In this document: in pieces, positions 31,101 to 45,781 of the stretch
How the letters are laid out: each line of letters opens with the position of its first letter
Position numbering within the stretch: position 1 is the first letter of the stretch
Assembly: GCF_031877795.1 (NCBI RefSeq)
Contig: NC_133958.1
Span: 5,394,001 to 5,458,000 of the forward strand
Direction: 5' to 3'
Source of the DNA: Strix aluco
Taxonomy: Eukaryota; Chordata; Aves; Strigiformes; Strigidae
Length of the DNA: 64,000 nt
The notes under the pieces: model-generated
What the model was told of the DNA's origin: nothing
What the model saw: only the letters and a program-made list of their open reading frames with translations
The model's database searches: none
Position numbers and translations under genes: made by a program

Positions 31101-34100
31101 AGATCTAGGTAGCAGAAATGTGCGGTTTTAGTGCGAAGTATTAAGCTAATTAAATTATATTCACAGTTACTGTCTTTGCCTAGATGTAATGCGAGACATC
31201 TTTAATGAAGCATGTAAGAGCTTTTGGAAAATGAAACATAGGTCCCATACATATGAAACTTTTTTTTTTAATCCTGTTCTTCTCCATGTCTAATTTCTGT
31301 CACGCTCTAGTTGTGGCTCCGCAGCTGGCAGCCTGACGGAGAGCATTTGCATATTTGACTGCTTCATGGGTTGACAAAATACTTACAACACAGTCCACTT
31401 CAGGGAGTTCTGCTGCTCCCTCCCGTGGGAGCCGGGCTGAGAGCCACCTCTCCCTCTGCCCGCTTCAGCGATGTCCCCAAACACAGCTACCGTGTCCCCG
31501 GGGGCTCTGCCGATGAAGGGGGTCGGGCTGAAGGAAAAACCAGAGGGAAATGCGGGTTGAAGCGATGCTGTCTCCAGAAGCAAGCTAACATCAGCGTTTT
31601 CTTCCCAGCTTTGCAGCTCTGCATACTGCAGCCCTCCAAGATCTCCCCCGAGGTGAGTACAGACACGTGTGCGTACGCGAGGCGGTGCCAGGCGGCGTGA
31701 ACGGAGCCGGGGAGCGGGGCTGTGCGGGCGCCGGCACACGCGGCTCTCAGCCGACGTGACCCCGCTTTGCCATCCCGCAGAGCACCAAGGGCACGCCGGT
31801 GTTCACCCTGCTGCGAGACCCCTACATCCTGGTCGCCGCAGGTAAAGGCGTCAGCGCGCGCCGCGCTCCTCTTCGTGCCCCTGCGTCTCCTGGTTAAAGA
31901 GATTCCCTCGTGCCTGCTTGAAACGGCAGCAGAAGGCGGCTACACTAGAGCGTTTCTCCCCTTTCTCCCCGTCAGGAGCCCTCTGCTTCTCCAACATGGG
32001 GGTGGCCATGCTCGAGCCCACCTTGCCCATCTGGATGATGCAAACCATGTGCTCCCCGAAATGGCAGCTAGGTAGGTGCCGTGCTTTGCAGCCTCCGCTC
32101 CTGAACAGCTGCTTGGTGTAGTTTAGCTAGAACCGGTCCTGCTTAGGCACTGCCAGATGGATTGAATAATCTCTCATATCATTCGAAAAAAGAAGAAAAC
32201 ATATGCCCTCACCCGCACAGAGTGAGTGATCCCAGGCTGCGTGTTGCTCCAATTTCAGCTCGAAATGTCCTTAGTGGTAGCTATACAATGTGCTTTTCTC
32301 TATTATTGAAAAAATTGCATAGAATCAGGCTCCCCACAAGAGCAATAATGGTGGAAGAAAGGCTGTTTCATGCACGGGAAGCCTGTCAAGTCTTGTCTTC
32401 TGCAGGGCAGATAATGGTATCGTGCTGGGCTGAAATCGTGGCAGCCAGATGGGTTTTGCAGAGGCAGCTCTGAGTTAAACAAGGCCATTTAGAGAGTCCC
32501 AGGCAGGACAGGATGGGACGTGCTAATTACCAGCTGCCTAGAAAATGTGATATGGAGATAACATTGTCTGTGTTTGCTACAAAAATAAAAACTAATTGTT
32601 ATAAAACCCAATTGGCTGAGGAATGACCCAGGGGGTGCCCCAGGCTACACTTAGATCCCAAATTGAATTAATTGCAGCCTGGAGCAGGAGGGCTGAGAGA
32701 GCTCCTAATTGAGTTATCCTCTGGTCAGGCAGGAGCATCCATCCCGATAAGAGCCTACGATGCTTCTCATGAGCAAGCAATTGCACAAGGATGGGGGAGG
32801 GTAAAACAGCGTCCCAGGGACTCTGGCAGTGGGGAGAAGGGGCAGCGTAGCCACCTGGTAACCACAGATGTCACAGGCTGAGGAAAGACTCAGGGCTGCC
32901 CCCGTCCCCACTGAACTCAAGGGGGACCTCTGAGGTGACTTGGCAGGACCCAGAGGTCAGTAGACACCAAAGAAAATCCCAAATAGATTCACTAGATGTT
33001 CAGGTACCTGAGTTTTGAGAGCAGTTTGGATTTAGACGCAGCTCAACTGCAAGTCACCCATCTCACAAGCTGTTATGAACTCAGGAGCTTGTTTGTCTGT
33101 ATGCTTCAGTTTGCCCACTTCCTTAATTCTGGGAAAAAAAAACAGAAGAGCTTGGACTAAACCTGCAGGATTAGCTGTGTTCTGCAGTTGTTAGAGAGGA
33201 AAGAAAATTAAACACAAATCAGTGTGTTTCAATAAGGAAGTTGTCTTAGTGAAATGGAGCTGAGCAGTTTTATTTATAGTTGGTGGGAGAGTATATTAAA
33301 AATAAACAGCTGGTAAATCAGCAAACAGTGCAAATATTTAATTTTGACTACACAATAATCCCCAAGCTTTTCACTTAAGCAGTTATTTTATTCCTCTTTA
33401 TTTAGTCAGTGAAAAGCAGAAGGGGAGAAAGGTGGAAGAGGAAGAAACTATGACAGTAGACAAGGACAAGCTTATTAAAGCACTGGGGACAAAAAAACGT
33501 TCTGGTTGTCTCGCAGATCTTGTGGGTGAAGTGCTGCACCTCTGCGTCCCTCAGTTTCCCCCCCATCAAAAGCAAACACATTTTCTAGGCCTCCCTCTGT
33601 CTTCACAGCGGGACCCCCACCCTTCTGCAGGGCAGGGAGCAAAGGGGAGCCAGCGCAGCTGTGCACGGGGCAGTGGCAGCGGAGGGCACGGAGAAGCCCC
33701 ACTGCAGGGAAGGACCCACAAAGCGGGTGCTGGGCGTTAGCCCACCTTGCCTGGCTCATGATATTCTCCAAATGAGAGGCAGTTAGTGAAGTGAGTATTT
33801 TTGCAAATCCCCTGTACTTGCTTGGGGATGACACGCTCGTTTTTATTCTTTCTCTCTCAGGGATGGCGTTCCTCCCTGCCAGTATATCCTACCTCATCGG
33901 CACCAATCTCTTCGGGATTCTGGCTAACAAAATGGGCCGGTAAGCGGAACCTAAGAGATTTCAGCTCATCCCAGCCCTGTGCTTTCAGCACGAATTACGC
34001 TCGTGGTGTTGTGCATGCTGAGAACATCTGCCCTCTCCTAACGGCGGCCTCGTTGCAGGTGGCTGTGCTCCCTGATCGGCATGGCCGTGGTGGGAATTAG

Positions 34101-35340
34101 TCTCCTTTGTGTAAGTAGCATAAGACAATTTCAAGACCTTCTGTGGAAGAATCAGCAGGGGCAGTGTGGGTGATAACACCGAGATGGGGCTCTGTGCCCG
34201 GCAGTCAGATGTTCAGTGGTTGCACAGATCTACGTTACACCTTCACACCTCGCACAGCTCTTCTGGCCTCGTTCATGTATTCTCTCTCTCTCCTCCCAAA
34301 GGTACCTCTGGCCAAAAATATTTACGGGCTGATTGGCCCAAATGGTGGCCTTGGCTTTGCCATAGGTAAGCGGTCGGCATTCAGGCCACACAAGGCAGCT
34401 CTCGCCACTGCCCCTGGGGGAGGCGATGACTGATCAGGTCCGTCTTGCTTTGGGCAGGGATGGTGGACTCCTCCATGATGCCTCTCATGGGTCACCTCGT
34501 GGACCTTCGCCACACCTCCGTCTACGGCAACGTCTATGCCATAGCTGATGTCGCCTTCTGCATGGGCTTTGCCATTGGTATGGCGGAACTCTTACTCACG
34601 GGGGGACGTACTCAGTGTGTATCTCACTCCCTTTCCTCCACTCAGCCTTCTCTGCAAGCAATCGGCACTGAGGCTGCAACCCGCCCACTGTAGATTTATA
34701 GCCCCCCTCCGAACGGGAGAGGCACCTTATGCTCTCTGTCACCTTGGCCTTTTTGCATTTTTAAATTTGCAGGTCCATCCACAGGCGGTGCGATTGTACG
34801 AGCTATTGGGTTTCCCTGGCTGATGATCATCATTGGAGCTATCAACATCGCTTACGCTCCTCTCTGCTGGCACCTGCGCAACCCTCCCGCTAAAGAGGAG
34901 AAGATTGTGAGTTTAAGTATCTTTGACTCCCTTAAAGCACAGGGGATTGATAATCCAGAGATTTGGGGGGGGGATTAGAATAAATTTGCTAGGGATTGTG
35001 TCTTCCCTCTTGGGTTCTACTCCACCCTCAACAAAGGGACAAAAAACTCAAACAATAAACCCAGTAAAGTTTAGAGCTATGGTCCTTTCCCAAACTCACA
35101 GCTGGTATTCCCTGTGCAAAAGTTGTTGGCTGCTTCAGCTTTCTCTAAAAGTGGTAATGCTCCCATTAACTATTCAAATTAATCACCATTTTTACTAAAG
35201 CATGATTTCTTCTCTCCTTTACCCAGGCAATCTTAAACCAGGAATGCCCCCTGCAAACCAAAAGCTACAGCACTCAGAAAACCCTGCGCGATTTCCCCCT
35301 CACAGATGACAGTGATGTGGAGGCAGAAAATGTGGAATAG
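28123..35340 (+). CDS. SLC18A1: Vesicular monoamine transporter 1 (chromaffin granule amine transporter)
   Basis: Fifteen exons: 28123-28246, 28482-28842, 29518-29576, 29839-29922, 30200-30292, 30579-30668, 31609-31652, 31781-31841, 31976-32071, 33861-33939, 34059-34110, 34302-34365, 34458-34577, 34773-34906, 35227-35340. The total is 1575 nt, 524 aa (human 525), with all phases continuous. It is a major-facilitator proton/monoamine antiporter of secretory vesicles, expected to have 12 membrane helices. TM1 reads [20 protein letters not shown] and contains the substrate-binding Asp34. The large lumenal loop (about residues 50-135) is Pro/Ser-rich with N-glycosylation sequons at N58, N87 and N103. 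Later conserved segments are [39 protein letters not shown] and [20 protein letters not shown] (acidic residue of TM11). The C-tail is acidic ([12 protein letters not shown]). Position beside ATP6V1B2 and LZTS1 identifies it as SLC18A1, not SLC18A2. The ATG has a good CCATGG context. Confidence 0.96.
30696..30717. repeat. Poly(A) run, 22 bp
   Basis: A pure A22 run in SLC18A1 intron 6, 28 bp after the exon 6 donor. No retroposed sequence precedes it. Confidence 0.85.
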
Positions 35341-35903
35341 CAAGTGCAAGGCTGCGTGCCCTGTTCTGAGCTAATACTATGTTTGCAGAACATGGGGTGT
35401 ATTAGCACCCACAAATAACCCAGCCCCCCAAGACTTGTGGATGCAGGACGGACAGAGGCTGTACCGCTGACCTGTTCTGTCGGCCGTGCAATCCACAGCA
35501 GGGAGCAGAGACCCCGGATTCAGAGGCTCTATCCATTTAGTTAAGCCACTCATTTGCTGTGTGACTTCTAGGCAAGTTACCCCAACTCACCTCATCTCAC
35601 CTGTAAAAAAAAGTTATGAAGATGAGGAGAATCCTATCAACCTGTCCTGCAGAACAACATTGTCTTGGGCACAGCCTCCCCATGCCGTAGGGGATAATAT
35701 CAACATCTCTCCCAGATGAGTCCAGTGGCATTTGTTAATGTCTTTAAAGCGCTTACTGTCCTTGAAAGAAAAGCACTGGAGAAAATTAAATCAGCAGCAT
35801 CAGCTTTGGGAGACTTCTGTCTCCAGAATTCTGCTATAATCCCCAGCATGAAACCTTTCTGGAACAACAGGGCACTATCCATCTGTGTCACTGCCAGGCC
35901 ATC

Positions 35904-35909
35904 AATAAA
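35904..35909 (+). other. SLC18A1: Polyadenylation signal AATAAA (SLC18A1)
   Basis: Canonical signal about 560 nt past the SLC18A1 stop, with a TG-containing stretch downstream. It makes 35341 to about 35930 the probable 3' UTR. Confidence 0.65.
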
Positions 35910-35956
35910 GATGTCACTGCGCTGCTAACGTGCTCCACACTCCTCTGAAGACAGTT

Positions 35957-35973
35957 AAAAAAAAAAAAAAAAA
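35957..35973. repeat. Poly(A) run, 17 bp
   Basis: An A17 run about 50 bp after the SLC18A1 polyadenylation signal. It is a genomic A tract with no retroposed body attached. Confidence 0.8.
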
Positions 35974-37746
35974 GTTCATTGCTGTCTCGGTATATTTACG
36001 TGTTGTGCTTTTGATGTGCTACTTATGGCTGCTTGTGTCGCTCTTCTGCCATCCATTAAATTAATTCATTTATATGAAGAACTCTAAGAAATTCAGGTAG
36101 AAATTAGGCTGAAAGCAGTTTCAGGCTCTTAAGTGCAGACTCAGCCAACAAAGCTAGTTAGATCCCCTGGGATTGTAAGTGACTAATAGAGCATTTTTAA
36201 AAATCCCCGCCCCTCAGCTGGGATGGGGTAACGGGCTGTGTTTGTGATGCTAACCCGTGGCAATGAGAAGTACAATAGACTGATTTAATTGCCCTTTTGC
36301 AATTTCCTGGCCACAAGTTCAGAAAGAGAGCAGCTGCACTGTTAACAATAATTATTGAGTATAATGGTCTGTAGAAGTACACTACAGTTAAGTAAGAGCG
36401 TGAAGTAATAGAGGTACCAAATTAATTTTACAACTATCAGAGAAATTCCCGTAATCTCATTTTTTCCAGTGTAACCTCAAACTTACAACTTCTCTGGTTC
36501 CACCGTTGGCAGTTTATATAAATTCATTTCTGTCTTGAATGAGCAGTTGTGTAACGCACAGCCATTTCACTTGCCAAAAAGAACAGATGATTCACTGCTC
36601 TGGAGCCCGAGCAGCACAATGCAGATGTGCTTGCCAGCAGGAAAGCAGGAGGATAATAACAATTCATCAAGATTTGGTACCTTATGACTCATTACCAAAG
36701 GTCATAAATGGCTATTGTCAGGCAATCCCACATCCACGGTGGGCCCATTGCCCCTCGCTTTGCACATACAAGATGAAATTGTATTTCTTAGGCTGACTGG
36801 AAATGACTAATGCTAAGCCTGTTCTCAAAAACTGGTTATTTTTATCTTCCACCTGTTTCCCTGCTTTGCCAAGAATAAAAGGAAAAACGTGTTTGCGTTC
36901 TGTGATGGAAGGAAAAAATGTGAGCCGTTCTATTTGGGGATGTATTCACACCTCCACAGCACACCTCCCCGTTAAATATTAAACTCTAATGCCATCTGCG
37001 TGCCCGGTGGCTGGTTGCTCTGGAAACCCACCCGCTACGAGCATCACGGAGGCGGACGAGCCTTCAGTCCCCGCAAGGTGGGCTCCTCGCCAGCCCCCCC
37101 CCAGCACATCACCCAGCGCTCTGCTGTGCCCATCAGCAACACGAGTCAGTCTTTCCTCCAGCACTGGCAGCTCAGACTTCTCAATTAATAAATTAGTTGC
37201 AGTGCCAGTGACATTGATCGAGTTTCTCTGCTCTGCATGAAGAATTAGATCATAATCTTTGCATCAAACGACACGGTATTTTTACCCACCCTGCCGAAAA
37301 AAAATCTCATCTAATTCTTGAGTGCATTAACAGCGATATAAATAGGTCTGCAGCCTGGGGAGACAAGTGGGGAGTCTTAGTAGCTGTGAAGGAAACAGTT
37401 TTTCCCCCTTAGGCCCAGTCTGCAGATAAATGTTTCCCTCACAGCTTTTGCGGTGCAAAATTAAACCGCATGGGCCTGGATGTGGAGCTGATGGTACCGG
37501 CCATCCCCTGCGCCGCTGAGGCAGCTGTCATTTCCCACTGCCAACGGCACAGAGGAGGAATGACCACACAGACACGGCCTGTGGCCGCCCCGCTCTGCCG
37601 CCACCCTGGTGCCTCAGCAAGACACAGGCCTCACCCAGCACCTGCCCGGGGCTGCCCAGGGACCGCGGACTTCACAGGGCTCCTTCAGCGGCGCCGACCA
37701 GCCACGGGCCGCGACAGCCCCTCAGGTTTCTGTGCCATGGGTTTAC
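35974..37746. other. Intergenic region SLC18A1-MAK16 (synteny junction)
   Basis: Gene-free on both strands. In human the neighbour beyond SLC18A1 is LPL and the neighbour before MAK16 is FUT10. No segment here resembles an exon of either. The DNA is AT-rich at 36.0-36.5 and 37.2-37.35 kb and becomes GC-rich towards the CR1 copy. It is the interval where the two human-homologous blocks were joined or separated. Confidence 0.6.
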
Positions 37747-38215
37747 AAAATTACTGAATTATCTCAGTTGGAAAAGACCTTGAAGATCATCCAGTCCAAC
37801 CATGAACCTCACCCTGACCGTTCCCAACTCCACCAGATCTCTCAGCGCTGGGTCAACCCGACTCTTCAACCCCTCCAGGGATGGGGACTCCCCCCCTGCC
37901 CTGGGCAGCCCATTCCAACGCCCAACAGCCCCTTCTGCAAAGAAATCCTTCCTAAGAGCCAGTCTGACCCTGCCCTGGCGCAGCTTGAGGCCATTCCCTC
38001 TTGTCCTGGTGCTGGTTCCTTGGCTCAAGACTCCTCCCCCCTCTCTGCACCCTCCTTTCAGACAGCTGTAGAGGGCCATGAGGTCTCCCCTCAGCCTCCT
38101 CTTCTCCAGACTAAACCCCCCCAGTTCCCTCAGCCGCTCCCCATCAGACCTGTGCTCCAGACCCTGCACCAGCTCCGCTGCCCTTCTCTGGCCACGCTCG
38201 AGTCATTCAATATAA
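37747..38215 (-). mobile_element. CR1 LINE fragment (3' part, 5'-truncated)
   Basis: Same family and orientation as the copy at 2679-3016, but extending further into the element. After the shared blocks it has the CR1 stretch reading 'gaggtctcccctcagcctcc' and then 'cttctccagactaaac' to about 38150, and it ends near 38203-38215. The 3' terminal ATTCTG-type repeats are decayed (tactgaattatctcag). The element's sense strand is minus. It ends about 190 bp upstream of the MAK16 start codon, against the CpG island. Confidence 0.88.
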
Positions 38216-38334
38216 TGTTTATTTCCCCGCTCAGAGATTCCCCCCCGCCGGGCCGAGGCACCGCTGCTGCCCTACGCCACCATCTCAGCGGAGCGCAACC
38301 GCCATGACGGGCCGGCCCCGCCCTTCCCGCCAGC

Positions 38335-38379
38335 TCTCGCGAGATCTCGCTCCGCCCCGCCCCTTCCGGTAATGGCGGC
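38335..38379 (+). promoter_or_regulatory. MAK16: MAK16 core promoter motifs (TCTCGCGAGA, ETS, YY1)
   Basis: TCTCGCGAGA at 38335-38344 is the exact palindromic element typical of strong CpG-island promoters of ribosome and housekeeping genes. CTTCCGG at 38363-38369 is an ETS/GABPA site in reverse, and AATGGCGGC at 38371-38379 fits YY1. All three lie within 75 bp upstream of the MAK16 ATG, in CpG-rich DNA from about 38230 to 38580. Motif matches are seen directly; use is inferred. Confidence 0.75.
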
Positions 38380-38405
38380 GCCAGCCCGCGCGGTCCCGCA
38401 GCACC

Positions 38406-41328
<2,923 letters not shown>

Positions 41329-41746
41329 CTCCTTCCTGAAGCCACATTTTGTACTGAACGACAGAACTCCGGATCTGCCACTAGAACTCCTTCCAGCTTT
41401 TGCCACTCTGTGCAGGACCCTCAAAAATTACTCTTTTTTCAATATTCTAATTAATAATTTTCTTTATGAAAAGAAGGGTTTCTGTCCCAACCCCAGGCAA
41501 TTGCAGCAAGTGTGTACAACTCCTGCACGAAGTGCAGTTTGAAGGAAGGCGACTCCCCAACTTCTCCACAGCCACACAAGGCTCAGCTCAGACTGTGCTC
41601 GGGGAGGGAACCTGGACCAGGGCGGGGGCACCGCTGCTGTTCAAAGGCTGGAAAAGCCCACCAGAGGCTAGGCAAGCACACAAGTGTATCTTGTTTGGGG
41701 GAGATAGGAGGCTAACAGGGGTGGGAAGAGAAAGACAGTAATTTTA

Positions 41747-41756
41747 AATAAATAAA
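41747..41756 (+). other. MAK16: Polyadenylation signal, tandem AATAAATAAA (MAK16)
   Basis: Two overlapping AATAAA hexamers 420 nt past the MAK16 stop. The signal lies only about 45 bp before the last TTI2 codon on the opposite strand, so the two convergent transcripts must end very close together or overlap. Confidence 0.75.
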
Positions 41757-41800
41757 AGTTTACTGTACAAAAAGTGGGGTGAGCATTGATTGGCCACGCC

Positions 41801-44800
41801 TCACGTGTTTTCTTGCACTTTTCTGATGCATTCCCGTACACGGTTCTCCTCACAGCTGCTGTACACGCCTTCCAGCAGGACCTGAAACGAGAAAAGCATC
41901 ATTTTCCAGTGCCTTGGCACACGTGGGTTAAAGGTGTTACCAGCCCTCCCCCAGCTATCTGTTGAAAGAGAATTACACAAAGCATATGTAGACACCTGCC
42001 CATACAGAAGTCATTTATGAAGTCAAGAGCCAGTGTTGAGGTGGGTGGAAATTGATGCTTTCAAAACACTCGGACTGAGGAAGCCAGTGGGCTTTTGCAG
42101 GCACCGTGCTGTCGCTTCCGAGGGGCAAGGGATCAGCTGAAGCAGTGCTGGGTCCCAGCTCACCTTCACCTGCCCTTCAGAGCAGCGATCCAGCAGGATG
42201 AGGCATTCGGTGGCTCCCTGGAGCAAGGCGGCTTTTACCAGCTCTGGCGTTGAACCGTGGTCCGTGTGTATGTCCCACATCATCTTCAGCAGGGCTTTGA
42301 GGAGCACAGGGAGCCTGCACGGCATCCTGCAGAGGGAAATGGCAACTGTGCCTCACTCTAAATCCTCGTCACAAGCCAGGGGAAAGCACCGCCTTGCTTA
42401 GCAGCTCCAAGATGCTCCAGGCAGGAGCTGCTCATTGCCATTTACGTGTGGAGCAGGATTGTAGCTGGCCTGAGATAAGAAGCTGCCTCCTTCAGTCTGC
42501 CCACCAGAGGGAGGACACCAGCCCCGAGCACGGGTACCCTCGGGATGGTCTGTCAGGAACACCTGCCGTTGGGGCAGCCTAATTCATTCACAGCACGGGG
42601 CTTACTCCACAGTTCTGCCACACAGAGAACGCAGGTTGAGTTTTTAGCTAAGTTGGGCTTCTAGAACAGGCAGAAGTCAGATCAAAATGATGACCCAGTT
42701 TAATTTTTGGGCCAGGTTTTTCAGCAAAGCAGTAATGCCAGTGATTCCTCCCTGTGAAAGATTCTTAAGATTTCAGGGCCTTCTCCTCAAGCAACATTAA
42801 CGTTGGCTCGGGAGCAGTGACAGCATTCAGGATAGGCTTTAGTAGTGTCTTTCACTCCCCATGGGTACCTGGGCCAAGCGTGCTCTATGGTGCACTGCAG
42901 CGTCTCCAGTATTCCCAGTCGGGCTTCTTCCTCAGGGCCATCACAGACTTCCAGGTAGCCCAGGATAACTCGCTCCAGCCTCTTCAGGTGCCGCACTATC
43001 AGGATGCCAAGTCTGCCAACACAAACACACACTGAGAAGGGAGATATATATACCAAGGCCAAAGTGAGTCCCCGCAGGGCTGTGGCGGCTGCTCTCACCT
43101 CTGCACAAAGGCAGGCAGGGTCCTGGCGTACACCCGCCGCAGCGCGAGGCGATGCTCTGCCTCCATGTGCGTCAGAACCAGCTGCAGCACCTCATCGCAG
43201 GGGGTGGTCGGTCTGCCCTGGTTCTGCTGGCGCTGGGCTCTCTCCAGGATTGGCAGCAAGTCCAGCAGGCACAGCAGTACTGCCTGATTCGGCGAGAGAC
43301 AGTAAATCTGGGCAATCCAGCTGATGTCTCCAAACACCAGTAACTTCCAACCCCACTGACCACCCACAGCTGCTGCAGTTCACCTGACAGAGCCAACTAC
43401 TTCTGCTACCCATTAGCAGCCCTCTTCAGCAAGGCTGCCACTTGGAAGGGGACAGGAGGCAAGAGGTCTTCCCTCTAATGATATTTTTCTGAAATCCACT
43501 GAATTACTTTGTCTCTTGGCCACAGGCATTGGCTAGTAACAGCCTGACTGGACTATCTGTGAGGAAACAGGTTCTGCCTCTCATGCGTGGAGCTGGCTGT
43601 CCCTCGTGGGGCTGACATGCAAGATCACAAGGCAGATTAAAATGAAGTTCTGCTATCCCACCTGGATGAGAGGGGCCTCCCGTGAATAGAGATGGTTGTA
43701 AAGGGCGTGGTACACAACCTGAGCCCTGTTGAACTGGCACAGATCAGCAGCCGGCTGCAACAACACAGAACAGAACGTTATTCCTGTGCGTCACATTCAG
43801 CACCCGCTTAACCTAACAAAAGACAACAGCCTCCACAAACCATTGCACGTGCTGTGCGTTAGGAACTGCTTGCGAGGAAGTGGGAGCAGGTGCTGTAAGA
43901 ACTGCAGGTTAAATCCCGCCGTGCACAGGAGCAGCCACTTTCCTTCGCCTCCCCAGGTGCTGTTTGGCAGTTCCACTGGCGTTACTTTAACACCCCACCC
44001 TGCAAACTGCTGTCAGGCTGACAGGGAATCGGTCGAGTTCAAAAGGTGGCAAAGCAATTATTTGTTTAGCACAATAAATTTAAGAACTACATGTACTTAA
44101 ACACACAGGGACAGCGTAGAAGATGGAGCAGAATTGTTTGGTTAACAGCAGAACCAGGAATAGAAGTCAGGAACCCTAAGAGGCGTCCAACCCACCCTTC
44201 CTTCAAACAACACCCAGAAAGGGATCTAATTTCTCAAATCCCTTACCACGTTGAGAATGATATGATGCAGGCAGCGCACACCCAGGATTTTATTCTCCTC
44301 CTGGTAGTCGTCCGAGATGAGCAGCGACGGCGGGAGGACACGCTCCAGGTAATGGCTAAGCCAGGGCCGGGTGACGTGAGGCAGCGTCCAGGAGAACACG
44401 TGCTTTGTGGCAGGGTTACGCTTCCAGGTGTCTCTGGAAATACAAACACGAGCTCAGTGAACACTGGAACTAACAAATGCTCATTTCCTATGCATTTGGG
44501 CCTATCAGCTGACAGTAAACTCCAAGTGATTTCCTTCCCCCCCCCCTTCCATTAGTGGCATATTTGTAAAGCTCTTGGCCCCATATTTATCAACTAGTGC
44601 CTTGTAATGCCTGAGCTCACACAGCTTCCCCAAAGTTTTCAGTATTTCCTACACAGGGACCAGACAAACATGCCACCCTCTCCACCACTGCCCTCCCCTT
44701 CCTACTCACTTGGTCAACTCCTGTTTCAGGAGCCCCATCACTGCTGCAAATCTTCCTTCCTCATCTTCGTCCTTTCCTCGAAGGAATTCAGCCACCGACC

Positions 44801-45359
44801 CGCAGCCCGCAGCCTGAACCAGCAACGCCAGCAGCTCCTGCGCCACTGACTGAGACCTCGCGTTTGTCCAGGGCCTTTCCACAATATGTGTTGCAGCAAA
44901 GATGTAGATGGGTCCCATCACGCGGGACAGGATTGGACCCACCACGGGGACGCCCAGAGACTCCTGGGTCTTGGCAGCTTCCAGCTTCGCCAGGAGGTGC
45001 AGAAACACTGAGCCGACCTCTGCCGCTCGCTCAGCTGCGGCAGCGTACGCGCTGTCCTTACCGGGGGGATCCGCAGCATCTTGCTCCTGCTTTGGGGGTG
45101 CCGCGTGGCCATTCAGCGCAGCCACCAACTCGCCCAGCGTCGCAGGGCTCAGGCCTCCGAAAAGCCACTGGCACTCCGCAGCCTCGACGAGCGCACCCAG
45201 GTCTCTGACCACGCCGGCCTTGAGGGCGGCCCCCTCGGCGATGAGCGGCCCGAGCTGGAGGAGGATTTGCTCGGCCGGCGGGACAGCGCGGGGCGGCGGC
45301 TGCTCCCCGTCCCGCGGCCCCTCCGCCCTCAGGGCTCGCACTAAGCCGCCGAGCTCCAT
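41801..45359 (-). CDS. TTI2: TELO2-interacting protein 2
   Basis: Seven exons, from the start: 44710-45359, 44247-44433, 43662-43754, 43099-43283, 42869-43012, 42164-42326, 41801-41881. They give 1503 nt, 500 aa (human 508), with phases continuous. TTI2 joins TELO2 and TTI1 in the cytosolic and nuclear TTT complex, which works with HSP90 to fold and stabilise PI3K-like kinases (ATM, ATR, mTOR, DNA-PKcs, SMG1). The protein is an all-helical repeat with no catalytic motif. Recognisable parts are ILGVRCLHHIILNV in exon 2, the DLCQFNRAQVVYHALYNHLY helix in exon 3, and RLPVLLKALLKMMWDIHTDH in exon 6. The exon 5 donor is an atypical GTACCC, and phase continuity supports it. The 650-nt first exon is Ala/Gly-rich and lies in a CpG island. 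The gene is divergent from U13 and convergent with MAK16. Confidence 0.94.
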
Positions 45360-45575
45360 AGCCCGACCAGGGCCAGGCCCAACCCACCCCCCCGAGCCGC
45401 CCCCCCCCCGCTCAATAACTTCTCAAAATCGGGTTTTTGCCGGGCGCGCCGCCAGCCCCCCTCAGCGCAGAGCCACCGGCTCTCCCAACAAACGCCGCAA
45501 ACCGCGCCGCTGTCGCAAAATCCCCTCCTTGCCGTAAAGGTGGTTTGCGAGGGAGGCGTGGCGATGCGTGAATAA

Positions 45576-45583
45576 ATTAGCAT
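45576..45583 (+). promoter_or_regulatory. SNORD13: Octamer-like distal sequence element of U13
   Basis: ATTAGCAT differs by one base from the reverse octamer ATTTGCAT. It sits about 200 bp upstream of the U13 5' end, the usual place for an snRNA-type distal element that binds POU2F1. The distance is the main support. Confidence 0.5.
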
Positions 45584-45720
45584 GGATAACTAACCAAGGT
45601 ATGAGGGGAAGGAGCGGCCGCGCGGCTCGGGGGAGGGCGGGGAGCGGCCGCCAGCGCGGCAGCGGGTGGGGCAGAGCGTCCCGCAGCGAGACGCCGCGGA
45701 GAACCGCGCGTGGAAATTTC

Positions 45721-45740
45721 TCGCCCTGACCTGGGGGTGA
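45721..45740 (+). promoter_or_regulatory. SNORD13: Proximal sequence element (PSE) of U13
   Basis: TCGCCCTGACCTGGGGGTGA matches the vertebrate PSE core TCACCNTNACT at 9 of 11 positions. It lies 61 to 42 bp upstream of the U13 5' end, the standard spacing for SNAPc binding. No TATA box follows, consistent with Pol II transcription. Confidence 0.65.
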
Positions 45741-45781
45741 GGGGCGCAGGGGTGGGCCCGAGCGCGGAGAAACCCGCTTTT

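Noticed and set aside
35974-37746. Remnants of LPL or FUT10 in the SLC18A1-MAK16 gap
   Set aside because: No frame resembles either protein, and the gap is too small for intact copies.
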